DNA from: an uncultured Lachnospiraceae bacterium
Lineage (GTDB): Bacteria; Bacillota; Clostridia; Lachnospirales; Lachnospiraceae
DNA: 64,000 nucleotides
NCBI GenBank assembly: GCA_947564735.1
Contig: CANOEC010000001.1
Location: 246,813 to 310,812 of the forward strand
Direction: 5' to 3'
A program made the position numbers and the translations under genes. Positions 51,919-60,574 of this stretch are shown in pieces. Every line of letters begins with the position of its first letter. Within the stretch, counting starts at the first letter, position 1. The notes beneath the pieces were generated by a model, which was not told the DNA's origin, did not search any database, and was given only the letters and a program-made list of their open reading frames with translations.

Positions 51919-52133
51919 ATTATCCATAGATAATGCTTGTAAAACAGTGCAAGAAATAATCAACCGAGATAAAAAGAGAAATCAATGGAAAAAGTAAAGA
52001 AATTACTGTTAAATATTATATTGTACAGTATGATTTGCAGGGAAATTATGTTAGTCGATTTACAAATATCGGTAGTGCGGTAGAAAAGGTTGGCATTAGT
52101 AGTATGAGTATATCCAAGGTTGAAAAGAAGTAG
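51893..52133 (+). pseudogene. remnant coding sequence with a NUMOD1-like segment
   Basis: One frame encodes FVNFLVENELSIDNACK and continues, after a one-base shift near 51985, into VKYYIVQYDLQGNYVSRF and NIGSAVEKVGISSMSISK before a TAG at 52131. The second part resembles the NUMOD1 DNA-binding repeat found beside homing endonucleases (QYDLDGN...GIS). The fragment is too short to name with confidence. The gene-free stretch 52134-52455 holds only short remnants, direct repeat R1 and a palindrome. Confidence 0.4.
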
Positions 52134-52304
52134 GAAAGCTTACTTCAATTTTGGACGCGATGTGATTAACAAGAATTTCAGTGCATCATATTCAAAATAA
52201 ACTGCTGAAAATAAATACGAATGAATGGGGGTATTTATGACCATAGATTAGAATGTTTTAAAGAAAAAATATAAACTATTTGATTTAGCTGCTAAAAATT
52301 TTTG

Positions 52305-52405
52305 AACAAAAAATCAGTAAGCAAAAATAATAATAAGTGTAATAGAGATAGAAATAGAGCGGTTTATATAAAATATAAATATTTAAGAGCAGACATGGAC
52401 ATGTG
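52305..52405. repeat. direct repeat R1, left of the DUF1016 module
   Basis: Starts AACAAAAAATCAGTAAGC and continues with GTGTAATAGAGATA and AAATATTTAAGA. The same words in the same order occur in R2 at 53889-53988, with small gaps between. The similarity is imperfect, so the duplication is old. Confidence 0.65.
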
Positions 52406-52422
52406 AATATAAATCGGACATA

Positions 52423-52441
52423 CTCGCACCACTGGTGCGAG
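52423..52441. repeat. 19-bp palindrome, upstream copy
   Basis: CTCGCACCACTGGTGCGAG is a perfect palindrome with 9-bp arms. It lies 14 bases before the DUF1016 start codon, next to the ribosome site, and occurs again inside that gene at 52747-52765. The shared identity extends to 22 bases. Confidence 0.9.
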
Positions 52442-52455
52442 AAGTGAGGTGATAA

Positions 52456-53481
52456 ATGACGGATGTGGAAATTATTGGTTATGAGCCTTTTGTTAATGAT
52501 GTAAAGGATTTGATACATAAAAAACAGTATCAAGTTTTAAAAGTTATGAATGCTGAAACAATCAATCTCTATTGGGAGATTGGTGAAGAAATTTATAATC
52601 AGCAGACGGAAAAGGGTTGGGGAAAATCTATTGTTCAAGTACTATCAAAAGAATTGCAGAAAGAGTTTCCGGGAGCAAAGGGGTATTCTGCTGCTAATTT
52701 GTGGAGAATGCGTAATTTTTATTTGAATTATCGGGATTCTGAAAAACTCGCACCACTGGTGCGAGAAATTAGCTGGAGCAATAATGTCGTTATTATGGAA
52801 AAGTGCAAAGATGATTTGCAAAAAGAATTTTATTTGCAGATGGCAATAAGATATGGATGGACAAAACGTATTCTTACAAATTTTATCGAGGCACAAACCT
52901 ATGAAAAATATTTGCTGAATCAAACAAATTTTGACATGACGCTACCGGAGGAACGCCGGTCACAAGCTAAATTAGCAGTAAAAGATGAATATTCTTTTGA
53001 TTTCGCGGAATTATCGCCAGAGTATTCAGAGCATGAGCTGGAAATGCAGCTTGTTAATAATGTGAGAGCTTTTTTGATTGAAATGGGCGGTGATTTTGCC
53101 TTTATGGGAAATCAGTATCATTTACTTGTGGGTACAAAGGATTTATATATTGATCTGTTGCTTTTCCATAGGCGATTACGGTGTCTGATTGCAATGGAAT
53201 TAAAGATTGGTGAATTTGAAGCAGAATATGCAGGGAAAATGCAACTATACTTGGCTGCTTTAGATGAACAAGTGAAACTTCCAGAAGAAAATCCGTCTAT
53301 CGGAATTATTGTTTGTAAGAGTAAAGATAAGACGGTAGTTGAATATGCCTTAAAACAGTCCAATGCGCCAATAGGAGTTGCAACATATCGTTTGAGTAGT
53401 GATTTGCCAGAAAACATGAGGGATTTGTTGCCCAATCCGAAGGAAATAGCAAAACGATTGAAAATATTTGATGAGGGCTAA
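52456..53481 (+). CDS. DUF1016 (YhcG) family PD-(D/E)XK nuclease
   Basis: A 341-residue cytoplasmic protein. Residues 1-160 are the N-terminal DUF1016 helical domain (NLYWEIGEEIYNQQ, AANLWRMRNFYLNY, LAPLVREISWS). Residues 190-330 are the nuclease-fold domain: YIDLLLFHRRLRCLIAMELK supplies the D and E-x-K residues of the PD-(D/E)XK active site, followed by EYAGKMQLYLAAL. The family often travels with restriction-modification and mobile DNA, and its role is not settled. The ATG at 52456 follows GTGAGGTG. The codons for LAPLVRE coincide with the 19-bp palindrome that also lies upstream of the start. Confidence 0.88.
   Translation: MTDVEIIGYEPFVNDVKDLIHKKQYQVLKVMNAETINLYWEIGEEIYNQQTEKGWGKSIVQVLSKELQKEFPGAKGYSAANLWRMRNFYLNYRDSEKLAPLVREISWSNNVVIMEKCKDDLQKEFYLQMAIRYGWTKRILTNFIEAQTYEKYLLNQTNFDMTLPEERRSQAKLAVKDEYSFDFAELSPEYSEHELEMQLVNNVRAFLIEMGGDFAFMGNQYHLLVGTKDLYIDLLLFHRRLRCLIAMELKIGEFEAEYAGKMQLYLAALDEQVKLPEENPSIGIIVCKSKDKTVVEYALKQSNAPIGVATYRLSSDLPENMRDLLPNPKEIAKRLKIFDEG
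52747..52765. repeat. 19-bp palindrome, intragenic copy
   Basis: Identical to 52423-52441 and in the same context (22 bases identical). Here it encodes the conserved LAPLVRE of the DUF1016 domain. Confidence 0.9.
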
Positions 53482-53499
53482 TTCTGAAGGAGATGTTTA

Positions 53500-53842
53500 T
53501 GTATCAAAATAACTTGAAGAATTTGATAATGCGCATAGTTTGAAAAAATATAAAGTGATGCTAAGTAAATACGAATATTATATTGAAAATTTATCAGTAC
53601 AAGGTGTTTCACATGACTTTTATCAGCAAGCCAATCAGTTTGCAATAGACGCATATAATGAATTGGAAAGAGATGATTTGCTCATTGTATGGTGTAATAC
53701 GTCTTCAACACCACGAAATATAGATGCACTTTCAAACTTAAGAATTAATTTGAACGCGATTCATAGAATGTTAGAGGAGCTGATGACAAAGGAATCCAAA
53801 ACACTCGTACAAGATATGAAAGAAGATATTGCTAAAAATTAA
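53500..53842 (+). CDS. small uncharacterised protein, probably frameshifted at its start
   Basis: A well-placed AAGGAG and an ATG at 53500 open a frame that stops after 14 codons. The neighbouring frame, open from 53513, continues LEEFDNAHSLKKYKV and encodes about 100 more residues, helical and acidic, to 53842. A single extra base near 53508-53512 would explain this; alternatively the TTG at 53540 is the start (100 residues), but it lacks a ribosome site. I do not recognise the family. It follows the DUF1016 gene by 18 bases within the repeat-flanked module. Confidence 0.5.
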
Positions 53843-53888
53843 GGTTTTATTTTTGTGAAAATTATCAAACTATTGGTAGCACTTTGGC

Positions 53889-53988
53889 AACAAAAAATCA
53901 GTAAGCCAGAATAATATGTGTGATAGAGATAAAAACAAGGTATTTTCACATGAAACCTAAACAAAAATATTTAAGAATAACTGTGAAT
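53889..53988. repeat. direct repeat R2, right of the DUF1016 module
   Basis: Partner of R1 (52305-52405): the same AACAAAAAATCAGTAAGC start, GTGTGATAGAGATA and AAATATTTAAGA words, then GTGAAT. Together they flank the DUF1016 gene and the small gene after it. Confidence 0.65.
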
Positions 53989-54096
53989 TTGCCGAGTACC
54001 GGGAATTGACGGGCGAATAAGAATGTATTGGAAGGCGGGCAGTATGCCGACTGAGAGAAAGGCATGGAAATTAGATCGAAGCTGGGGAGGATTAAG

Positions 54097-54639
54097 ATGA
54101 CAGAACAGCACAGTAAATTATATTACACCGATGATGAAATCACCGTCCGGGACATGCGGCAGGAGGATGCGGCGATTATCACACAGGAGGAGCTTGCACA
54201 GGGGTGGGATGCAAGTATTGATAAATACGAGATGCGTCTGCGGGACAGGCAGGAGAAGAGCGCTGTCGTTATGGTGGCGGAGTATCAAGAGCATGTGGCA
54301 GGATATATTAATGTGTATCCAGAATCTAAGTGGGGCGCATATGCGGATAAAGGATACCCGGAAATTGTGGATTTTGGTGTTTTAGAGAAGTATCGCCGTC
54401 ACGGCATTGGCAGCAAATTAATGGATGTGGCGGAGCAGGTTGCCGGAAAATACAGCGACAAGGTATATCTGGGTGTTGGATTACACAGCGGTTATGGCAG
54501 CGCCCAGAGAATGTATGTGAAGCGTGGGTATGTTCCCGATGGCAGCGGCGTGTGGTATTGCGATAAGGTTTGCAAGCCCTATGCGGCATGTTGTAATGAT
54601 GATGATTTGGTATTGTATTTGTTGAAGGAGTTGCGATAG
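54097..54639 (+). CDS. GNAT family N-acetyltransferase
   Basis: A 180-residue cytoplasmic acetyltransferase. The acetyl-CoA loop is YRRHGIGSKLMD (near residue 105), preceded by VDFGVLEKY on strand 4 and followed by VYLGVGLHSGYGSAQRMYVKRGY on strand 5-helix 4. The end DLVLYLLKEL is typical of small clostridial GNATs. The substrate is unknown. I start at ATG 54097 with GGGGAGGA upstream; the longer in-frame ATG at 54064 has a weaker site. Confidence 0.88.
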   Translation: MTEQHSKLYYTDDEITVRDMRQEDAAIITQEELAQGWDASIDKYEMRLRDRQEKSAVVMVAEYQEHVAGYINVYPESKWGAYADKGYPEIVDFGVLEKYRRHGIGSKLMDVAEQVAGKYSDKVYLGVGLHSGYGSAQRMYVKRGYVPDGSGVWYCDKVCKPYAACCNDDDLVLYLLKELR

Positions 54640-54649
54640 GAGAGGCAGC

Positions 54650-55693
54650 ATGCGGACTGCAAAGGACACGAAGCATAGGATAAAAAGAAGCCGGAAGAGG
54701 TGTCATATAAGATACAAAAGACGGGTGCTTATTGCCGTAATTGTGTTATTGGCGGTAGTATTATCTGGTGCTGGTATTATATATTTTATTAACCGTAGGC
54801 AGTCTGTTGTGACACAGTATGTAGAAAGACGTCCAGCGTCCCATGAGAAAGACGGAGTCATCTATTATCAAGAGAACTATCCGGAAATCTATTCGGAAGA
54901 GCTTCGGATTATTTTTGGAGAGGATTGTAAAATCGGAGAGAAAGAAACCATTTATGTAGAAGGCGAAGAATGTGAATGCGGTTATTGCGCAGCAGGGTAT
55001 CAATATGATACATGGACGGTTACCTATCACGACAGAGATGGAGTGACTTTTACGCAGACGATAGATAACAGTAATAGTCTGGAGTCTTTACAGCTCTCGT
55101 GGTTGAAAAACCATATGGGACGTTATTATGAGAAAAAGTATTTATTGGATTATTTTGAAGAAGGGACTTTTATGGGACTGACGGAGACGGGTACGGCAAA
55201 GCTGACGCATTGTACGGTCACCGTGGGCATTGGCGGCTACAGTTACACAATGAACCAGAAGGAGGAATTTGACAGGATTGCGGCAGGCGGTCAAAAATAT
55301 CAAGAACAACTGTTGACGGCATATCAGAATAAGGATACGATGCTTCGCCTTTCAGAGTTAAATTACGAAGAGGTGTATTTGCAGTTTCCAATGAAAGCGA
55401 CATTTTTTTTAAGCATTGACGATAAAGGACTGTCCGGAGAGGAGAAGGCAGTCCATGAAAAGGCAGTACAGAGCAGAGTGTCTGAAATGATGCAAGAGAT
55501 ACTGAAGGATACGGAATATACCTGTAATCTGCAGGTAAATGTAAATTCTGCGAATGGTTATGAAGATATGTACGATGGCGCCCGCGATTGGCGATACTAT
55601 ATATTGCAGGGAAAACAGATTGAACCGGATGGCGAGCCGACGATTGGTTATAGCTGGGCGCACGCGTATGCCTATGAGGGTATTTTTTGGTAG
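54650..55693 (+). CDS. membrane-anchored hypothetical protein
   Basis: A 347-residue protein with a very basic N-terminal head (HRIKRSRKRCHIRYKRR), one membrane span (VLIAVIVLLAVVLSGAGIIYFI, residues about 26-47) and a large extracytoplasmic domain without recognised family. Two close cysteines occur in ECECGYC near residue 103. It starts 10 bases after the GNAT gene on the same strand and is probably co-transcribed; the function is unknown. The ATG at 54650 follows AGGAGAGG. Confidence 0.65.
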   Translation: MRTAKDTKHRIKRSRKRCHIRYKRRVLIAVIVLLAVVLSGAGIIYFINRRQSVVTQYVERRPASHEKDGVIYYQENYPEIYSEELRIIFGEDCKIGEKETIYVEGEECECGYCAAGYQYDTWTVTYHDRDGVTFTQTIDNSNSLESLQLSWLKNHMGRYYEKKYLLDYFEEGTFMGLTETGTAKLTHCTVTVGIGGYSYTMNQKEEFDRIAAGGQKYQEQLLTAYQNKDTMLRLSELNYEEVYLQFPMKATFFLSIDDKGLSGEEKAVHEKAVQSRVSEMMQEILKDTEYTCNLQVNVNSANGYEDMYDGARDWRYYILQGKQIEPDGEPTIGYSWAHAYAYEGIFW

Positions 55694-55708
55694 TTTTCGT
55701 TCCCAACT

Positions 55709-56143
55709 TTAATTTAAATATAGTTTTATATATGACAGCATTTCAGCAATCCGCATATTTTCCCCCACATGCTCCAAATTATTATCTGCCATGATGACAT
55801 CATCTACAATAATACGATACTGCATATCTTTTAATTCTACATTATCCTTAAAGCGGATTTTTGGAAATTCCACAATATCGTGATATTTCCTTACTTGTTG
55901 AATCAAATTATCCGGTTTTGTCACATCAATGTATGGGAGAATACCAACGCCAAGTTCAAAAACAAAATGGTCTATATCCTGCGCCTTTATGATGGAGTCA
56001 ATCGTAACATGAAAAATAATGGAGATTTGTTCTAATATTTCTATATCGGGAACGGCTTCTCCGCATTCCCATTTTTTGCACATCCATAGCAATGTCCCTT
56101 TTCTTATTTGATAAAAACATGATACCATCTGTTTTGGATGCAT
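55709..56143 (-). pseudogene. XRE-family regulator, N-terminally truncated
   Basis: The 144-residue frame begins in the middle of an XRE helix-turn-helix: QMVSCFYQIRKGTLLWMCKKW, then ECGEAVPDIEILEQIS. The first helices of the domain are missing, and the sequence upstream (56144-56230) shows no good continuation or ribosome site. The rest is a small acidic domain of unknown type. It is probably a decayed regulator; a shortened functional protein cannot be excluded. Confidence 0.55.
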
Positions 56144-56242
56144 ACTATCAAATGGTACTTGATTTACACAACCATTCGTTGATTGTTACTTTGACAAAAA
56201 CGTTCAGTTTCCTTATAAATGATAATTTGTAATATTAACAAA

Positions 56243-57106
56243 CTATGATGTTAGCAATTCTGCAATTGCTTTTTCCCAATATTTTGAAGGAATATTATAC
56301 CAATTGCTTGCCCCAATTTCTTCCTCACATAACTTCATTGCCCTTGCCAAAACGGTTCCATGTGATACCTCACCCGTAAGCATCAGGTGCTTTGTTATTT
56401 GTATCCAATAAGGTGCCATCGCTTCTAATCCTGAATTCTGCATTTCCTTTATAATTTTTTCTTTATCATAATCTATGTGAATAAATTTGTACGTCCATTC
56501 CCGTATATTTTGCTGAAGAATCATAAATTGTGCTTTTCCGCCGCTGTGCAAAGACACACCTACAGCACCGGGGTTTAGTACTACTTTATTGCCATGATTT
56601 ATGACCCCCTGTATGTGCGTATGACCGCAGAGAATGTACTTGCTCGCACATTCATTAATAATTTGATTTGTTTTATCATTTGCAGGAAGCATTTTTTCGT
56701 TGTTCCTATTTGGCGAACCGTGACAAGCCATTATTGTAGAAGCACCTTCAAATTTTATCTCTTGAGAAATCGGAAGGCTTTGAAAAAAATGAATATCTTT
56801 CTCAGTCAGATTATTATAGCAATACTTCATGGATCCAACGGTCAGATTTCCGTTTTTCCATTCACAATGATTATTATTTCTTCGATTTATCCAATAATCT
56901 TCCTTATTTCCTCGAATAAAGTAACAAGTGTACTTTTCCTTTAAGCGGTATATCATTTCCATTGTCTTTTGTGGATATGGAAATTCCCCTAAATAATCAC
57001 CCAAAAAAATAAACATATTAACATTGTACGATAACGCATATTCAACACATTGTTCAAATGCTGCATGGTTGCCATGTATATCAGAAAAAACTGCGATTTG
57101 CATCAT
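56243..57106 (-). CDS. YfcE-type metallophosphoesterase
   Basis: A 287-residue cytoplasmic protein of the calcineurin-like phosphoesterase fold. All metal-binding motifs are present: SDIHGN (D and H), GDYLG (D), GNKED (N), CHGSP (H) and CGHTHIQ (H-x-H). It is longer than the 160-180 residues of YfcE; an extra C-terminal domain of about 90 helical residues follows the core. The substrate is unknown. The start at ATG 57106 is behind GGAG; the in-frame TTG at 57118 precedes it. The divergent response-regulator gene begins 295 bases away; that gap shows only a possible -10 (TACAAT at 57285). Confidence 0.87.
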   Translation of the reverse strand: MMQIAVFSDIHGNHAAFEQCVEYALSYNVNMFIFLGDYLGEFPYPQKTMEMIYRLKEKYTCYFIRGNKEDYWINRRNNNHCEWKNGNLTVGSMKYCYNNLTEKDIHFFQSLPISQEIKFEGASTIMACHGSPNRNNEKMLPANDKTNQIINECASKYILCGHTHIQGVINHGNKVVLNPGAVGVSLHSGGKAQFMILQQNIREWTYKFIHIDYDKEKIIKEMQNSGLEAMAPYWIQITKHLMLTGEVSHGTVLARAMKLCEEEIGASNWYNIPSKYWEKAIAELLTS

Positions 57107-57401
57107 AACTATCTCCAACTTATTTTCTGCTAATCTCTTTTTGAGTCTATTATAGCATGATTTTTTTGAGCAACAACATTCAGATAGAAGCGTGTCAATC
57201 TACATGACCAAAAGTATAGGCGGCAACATCGATCATATCTTCGCAAAAGCACATTATCTTCATACGAAATTCATACCACTATGCTACAATAGACAATGTA
57301 AAGAATACGACGCGCGTATGGAATCCGTGGGAATGGCGGATTCTTTCTATAGAACTTTACAAAAAAGGGAACAGCAATCAGACGGGAGCAGAAAAAGAGA
57401 C

Positions 57402-58055
57402 ATGAACATTTTATTTCTGGAAGATGAGCCGACGATACGGGAGGTTTTGACTGAGTATATGAAGATGCAGAATTACAATGTCACTTGTGCCGAGGACGGC
57501 GAACAGGCACTGGAGCTTCTCAAGCAGCGGCAGTTTGATATGGCGGTGCTGGATATCATGGTGCCGAAGGTGAGCGGCTTGGAAGTGCTGCGAAATATTA
57601 AGGAGCATTATCCGGACATGGCGACGATTATGCTCACAGCGCTGGGTGACGAGAAGACACAGGTACAGGCATTTAACCTATATGCCGACGATTACGTGAT
57701 AAAGCCAGTATCTCCTATTATTTTATTAAAAAGAATGGAGACAATCCTGCGCCGTGTAAAGAGGACTACGTCGCAGCAGGAACAGGGGCTTGTCATTCAC
57801 GATGACGCCTATCAGGCATTTTATGATGGAAAGTCTTTGGAGCTGACGCTGAGTGAGTTTTTGCTGTTACAGGTTTTAGTGCGGGAGCCAAAGCGGGCTT
57901 TCACAAGAGAACAGTTGATTCTAAGAATTTTTAATGAGGATTATGTGGGGAATGACAGAATTATTGATGCGCATGTCAAAAATCTGCGCAAAAAACTACC
58001 GGTAGACTGTATTAAGACAGTTATCGGCGTGGGATATCAATTTCAGGAGGAGTGA
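57402..58055 (+). CDS. OmpR-family response regulator
   Basis: A 217-residue two-component regulator. The receiver domain has the acidic pocket (E7, D8), the phospho-acceptor D51 in VLDIMVP and K in DYVIKPVSP. A winged-helix DNA-binding domain follows (ELTLSEFLLLQVL, then FTREQLILRIF and VDAHVKNLRKKL-type residues). I start at ATG 57402; the frame is open 70 codons further, but that extension is unlike any receiver domain. Its stop overlaps the region just before the sensor kinase gene. An ABC transporter operon follows. Confidence 0.93.
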   Translation: MNILFLEDEPTIREVLTEYMKMQNYNVTCAEDGEQALELLKQRQFDMAVLDIMVPKVSGLEVLRNIKEHYPDMATIMLTALGDEKTQVQAFNLYADDYVIKPVSPIILLKRMETILRRVKRTTSQQEQGLVIHDDAYQAFYDGKSLELTLSEFLLLQVLVREPKRAFTREQLILRIFNEDYVGNDRIIDAHVKNLRKKLPVDCIKTVIGVGYQFQEE

Positions 58056-58057
58056 GC

Positions 58058-59611
58058 ATGGGACTTAGAAAAAAGACTTTTCTATACAGCATGATACTGG
58101 CAGTGGTTATGATTGTCTTTATCATTGGGTATTTCGTGTTAATGCTGCCGTCTCTGTATGTGGATTACGTAATGGAAAGCAATCTGAAATCCGTTATGGA
58201 GATTCAGCAGGGCTACATGGAGGAGAGAAGCTACGATAATCTGACGGTCAAGAATCCGTCTGCAGTTTTCACGGTGGAGATTCCGGATACGGGAAGCGAC
58301 ATTTATTTGGCAGGAAAGTTTTTTAGGGTAAAAGCCGTGATTTGTGACGAAGAATTGCAGGCGCTTTTAGACGGCTTCAGACAGGAAAATTTTATGGAAT
58401 ATGCCAGCCGTCTACAGGAACAGTTCAAAGATATTTTTGCAGAGAAGCCTTTGTTTGCGGAGGATGCACCGATTAAAGTCGAGTTGGAACAAAAAGGGCA
58501 GAGTGAGGGGCAGATTTATCGGGATGAATATTATAAACTGCATACCGGAACAGGCGACAGCGTTGTGTATGAAGGAGGCGTGACGGACGGCAACTACAGC
58601 TATACCACATATGTTGCCATGGGACGGACACAGGACGCGCTTATCATCACGGTTTTGCCAGCCATGACACCGCAGATGGAAGAAATTACGCCGATTGTTA
58701 TGAGCAGCCTGCCGATGATTATTGCCGTGATTTTTTTGGTAGTGTTGATTTCTTCCGGATTCTTTTCGGGAAAAATTGTAAATCCGATTATCCGGCTTGC
58801 CAGCCATGCGGAGAGTGCGGGAATGGCGGAGCATTTTGAACCGGATGCCTCTGCTTTTTTGTCGGACAGCAAGGATGAGATTGGCGCCTTGGGACGCAAT
58901 CTATATGAGCTGTATAGTAAGCTGCGTGAAAATTATGAGGAGCTGGAGCATAAGAATGACTTGCTGAAGGAGGAAAACGAGAGGCAGGAGGTATTCCTGC
59001 GCGCCTCATCCCATCAGTTAAAAACACCCATTGCGGCAGCGCTTCTTCTGGTGGAAGGGATGATGAATGAGGTCGGGAAGTATAAGGACACGAAAGCGTA
59101 TCTTCCAGAGGTAAAAAAGCAGCTTTTATCCATAAGAAAAATCGTGGAGGATATTCTGTACTTAAATTATCATGCGGAGAATTTGAGACAGGAGGAAGTG
59201 GCGGTCGAAATGCTGGTTCGGGAGCTTGCGGGTAATTATGCGGTGCAGACGGAGAGTAAGGCGCTGCAGGTAACGGTTGCGGGAAGCGGGATTATTTCCA
59301 CAGACAGGGAGATTTTAAAAAAAATTATTGACAATCTGTTGTCTAACGCAGTCGCTTATACGCCGCCGCATCAATGTGTCACGGTGGAGATTGATTCCGC
59401 AAGGTTATGCATTACAAACTACGGCGTGATAATAGAGGAAAAGCTGCTTCCAAATGTGCTGGAACCTTTTGTCAGCAGTGATGGCGGTGGAAAGGGAAAA
59501 GGTCTTGGGCTGTATGTGGCGGCTTATTACAGCAGGCTCATGGGGTATGCGTTGAAGGTTGATAATATTGAAAACGGTGTGCAGGCAGTTTTGTCTTTTA
59601 AAAAAGAATAA
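58058..59611 (+). CDS. sensor histidine kinase
   Basis: A 518-residue membrane kinase. TM1 is near residues 9-30 and TM2 near 210-235, with a 180-residue extracytoplasmic sensor domain of unknown type between. A HAMP linker (IVNPIIRLASHAES) leads to the HisKA helix with H319 in SSHQLKTP and the ATPase domain (N box DNLLSNAVAYT, G boxes GGGKGKGLGLYVA). I start at ATG 58058 behind AGGAGG; the GTG at 58052 is too close. It phosphorylates the adjacent regulator at D51. The pair precedes an ABC exporter that it may control. Confidence 0.93.
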   Translation: MGLRKKTFLYSMILAVVMIVFIIGYFVLMLPSLYVDYVMESNLKSVMEIQQGYMEERSYDNLTVKNPSAVFTVEIPDTGSDIYLAGKFFRVKAVICDEELQALLDGFRQENFMEYASRLQEQFKDIFAEKPLFAEDAPIKVELEQKGQSEGQIYRDEYYKLHTGTGDSVVYEGGVTDGNYSYTTYVAMGRTQDALIITVLPAMTPQMEEITPIVMSSLPMIIAVIFLVVLISSGFFSGKIVNPIIRLASHAESAGMAEHFEPDASAFLSDSKDEIGALGRNLYELYSKLRENYEELEHKNDLLKEENERQEVFLRASSHQLKTPIAAALLLVEGMMNEVGKYKDTKAYLPEVKKQLLSIRKIVEDILYLNYHAENLRQEEVAVEMLVRELAGNYAVQTESKALQVTVAGSGIISTDREILKKIIDNLLSNAVAYTPPHQCVTVEIDSARLCITNYGVIIEEKLLPNVLEPFVSSDGGGKGKGLGLYVAAYYSRLMGYALKVDNIENGVQAVLSFKKE

Positions 59612-59665
59612 AAAGCAGATGGTGATTTAATCGGAAAAGGTAAAATGGAAAAAGTGGAGGAGAGT

Positions 59666-60550
59666 ATGTTGCTTACAATCAAACAATTACAGGTAAAATA
59701 TGGGAAACAGACCGCCCTGCAGATTGATAGTCCAATTAGTTTTGAGAAAGGGGAGCGCATCGGAGTCATCGGCTCTAACGGCGCAGGGAAAACAACATTT
59801 GTCAAAGCGATATTAGGACTGACGGCCTATGAGGGCAGAATCGTAACCGATTTACAGCCGGAGCAGATGGCAGCGCATATGCAGAGCAATGCGTATGTGA
59901 CGACCATGCCGGTAAAGCGGATTATGGAGATGATTCTGGATACGAAGATAAAAGAGAACAAAGAGCTGCAGGAGCTGATTGCCTTTTTTGAATTTGAGGG
60001 GTGCCTGTCTAAAAGATACAATGCGCTTTCGGGCGGGCAGAAACAGAAGTTTACCATTATTATGATTATGATGCAGAAGGCGGAGCTGACTTTCTATGAT
60101 GAAGTGACATCGGGACTGGATTTTGAAACAAGACAGAAGCTGATGGAAAAGATGGTAGAGTGGTATCGGGACAAAGAAGATTCGTTGATTATCGTGTCCC
60201 ATTATTATGAGGAATTAGAGCAGCTTGCGGATAAGATATTGTTGCTAGACCAAGGAAAGGTCGTTGCTTTTGGCAGAACCGGGGAATTGTTTAAGACGTA
60301 TTGTGGGGATGCAATTTTTGTACTGGATAATAATCAGATAAACAGTAATCTGACGAAAGGCTTTCGTGCCTTGAAATCGCCGAATCATCTGATTGCATTG
60401 TCCTGCCGTGACAAGGAAGAGGAGAAAAGGCTGTTAGCAATTCTAATGGATAATAACGTGAACTTCAAGAGGAGCAATTCGGATATTGAGATAATGTCTA
60501 TCAACGCCAGAGAGCGATTCTATGCAGGGGCGCAGTGTAGGAAAGACTGA
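59666..60550 (+). CDS. ABC transporter ATP-binding protein
   Basis: A 294-residue ATPase. Walker A is GSNGAGKTTF, the signature is LSGGQKQKF, Walker B is ELTFYDEVTSGLDF (Y-D-E variant) and the switch is VSHYYEELE. It starts at ATG 59666 behind GGAGGAG. It lies 54 bases after the kinase gene, with the permease next, so it is probably one operon with the two-component system. Confidence 0.93.
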   Translation: MLLTIKQLQVKYGKQTALQIDSPISFEKGERIGVIGSNGAGKTTFVKAILGLTAYEGRIVTDLQPEQMAAHMQSNAYVTTMPVKRIMEMILDTKIKENKELQELIAFFEFEGCLSKRYNALSGGQKQKFTIIMIMMQKAELTFYDEVTSGLDFETRQKLMEKMVEWYRDKEDSLIIVSHYYEELEQLADKILLLDQGKVVAFGRTGELFKTYCGDAIFVLDNNQINSNLTKGFRALKSPNHLIALSCRDKEEEKRLLAILMDNNVNFKRSNSDIEIMSINARERFYAGAQCRKD

Positions 60551-60574
60551 ATTAATTTGGAATGGAGGAAAAAG

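Noticed and set aside
52305-53988. Insertion sequence with R1 and R2 as ends
   Set aside because: No transposase is present, and the repeats are direct and imperfect rather than inverted.
57192-57401. Seventy-codon N-terminal extension of the response regulator
   Set aside because: The receiver domain begins at 57402 with its standard start; the extension has no family similarity.
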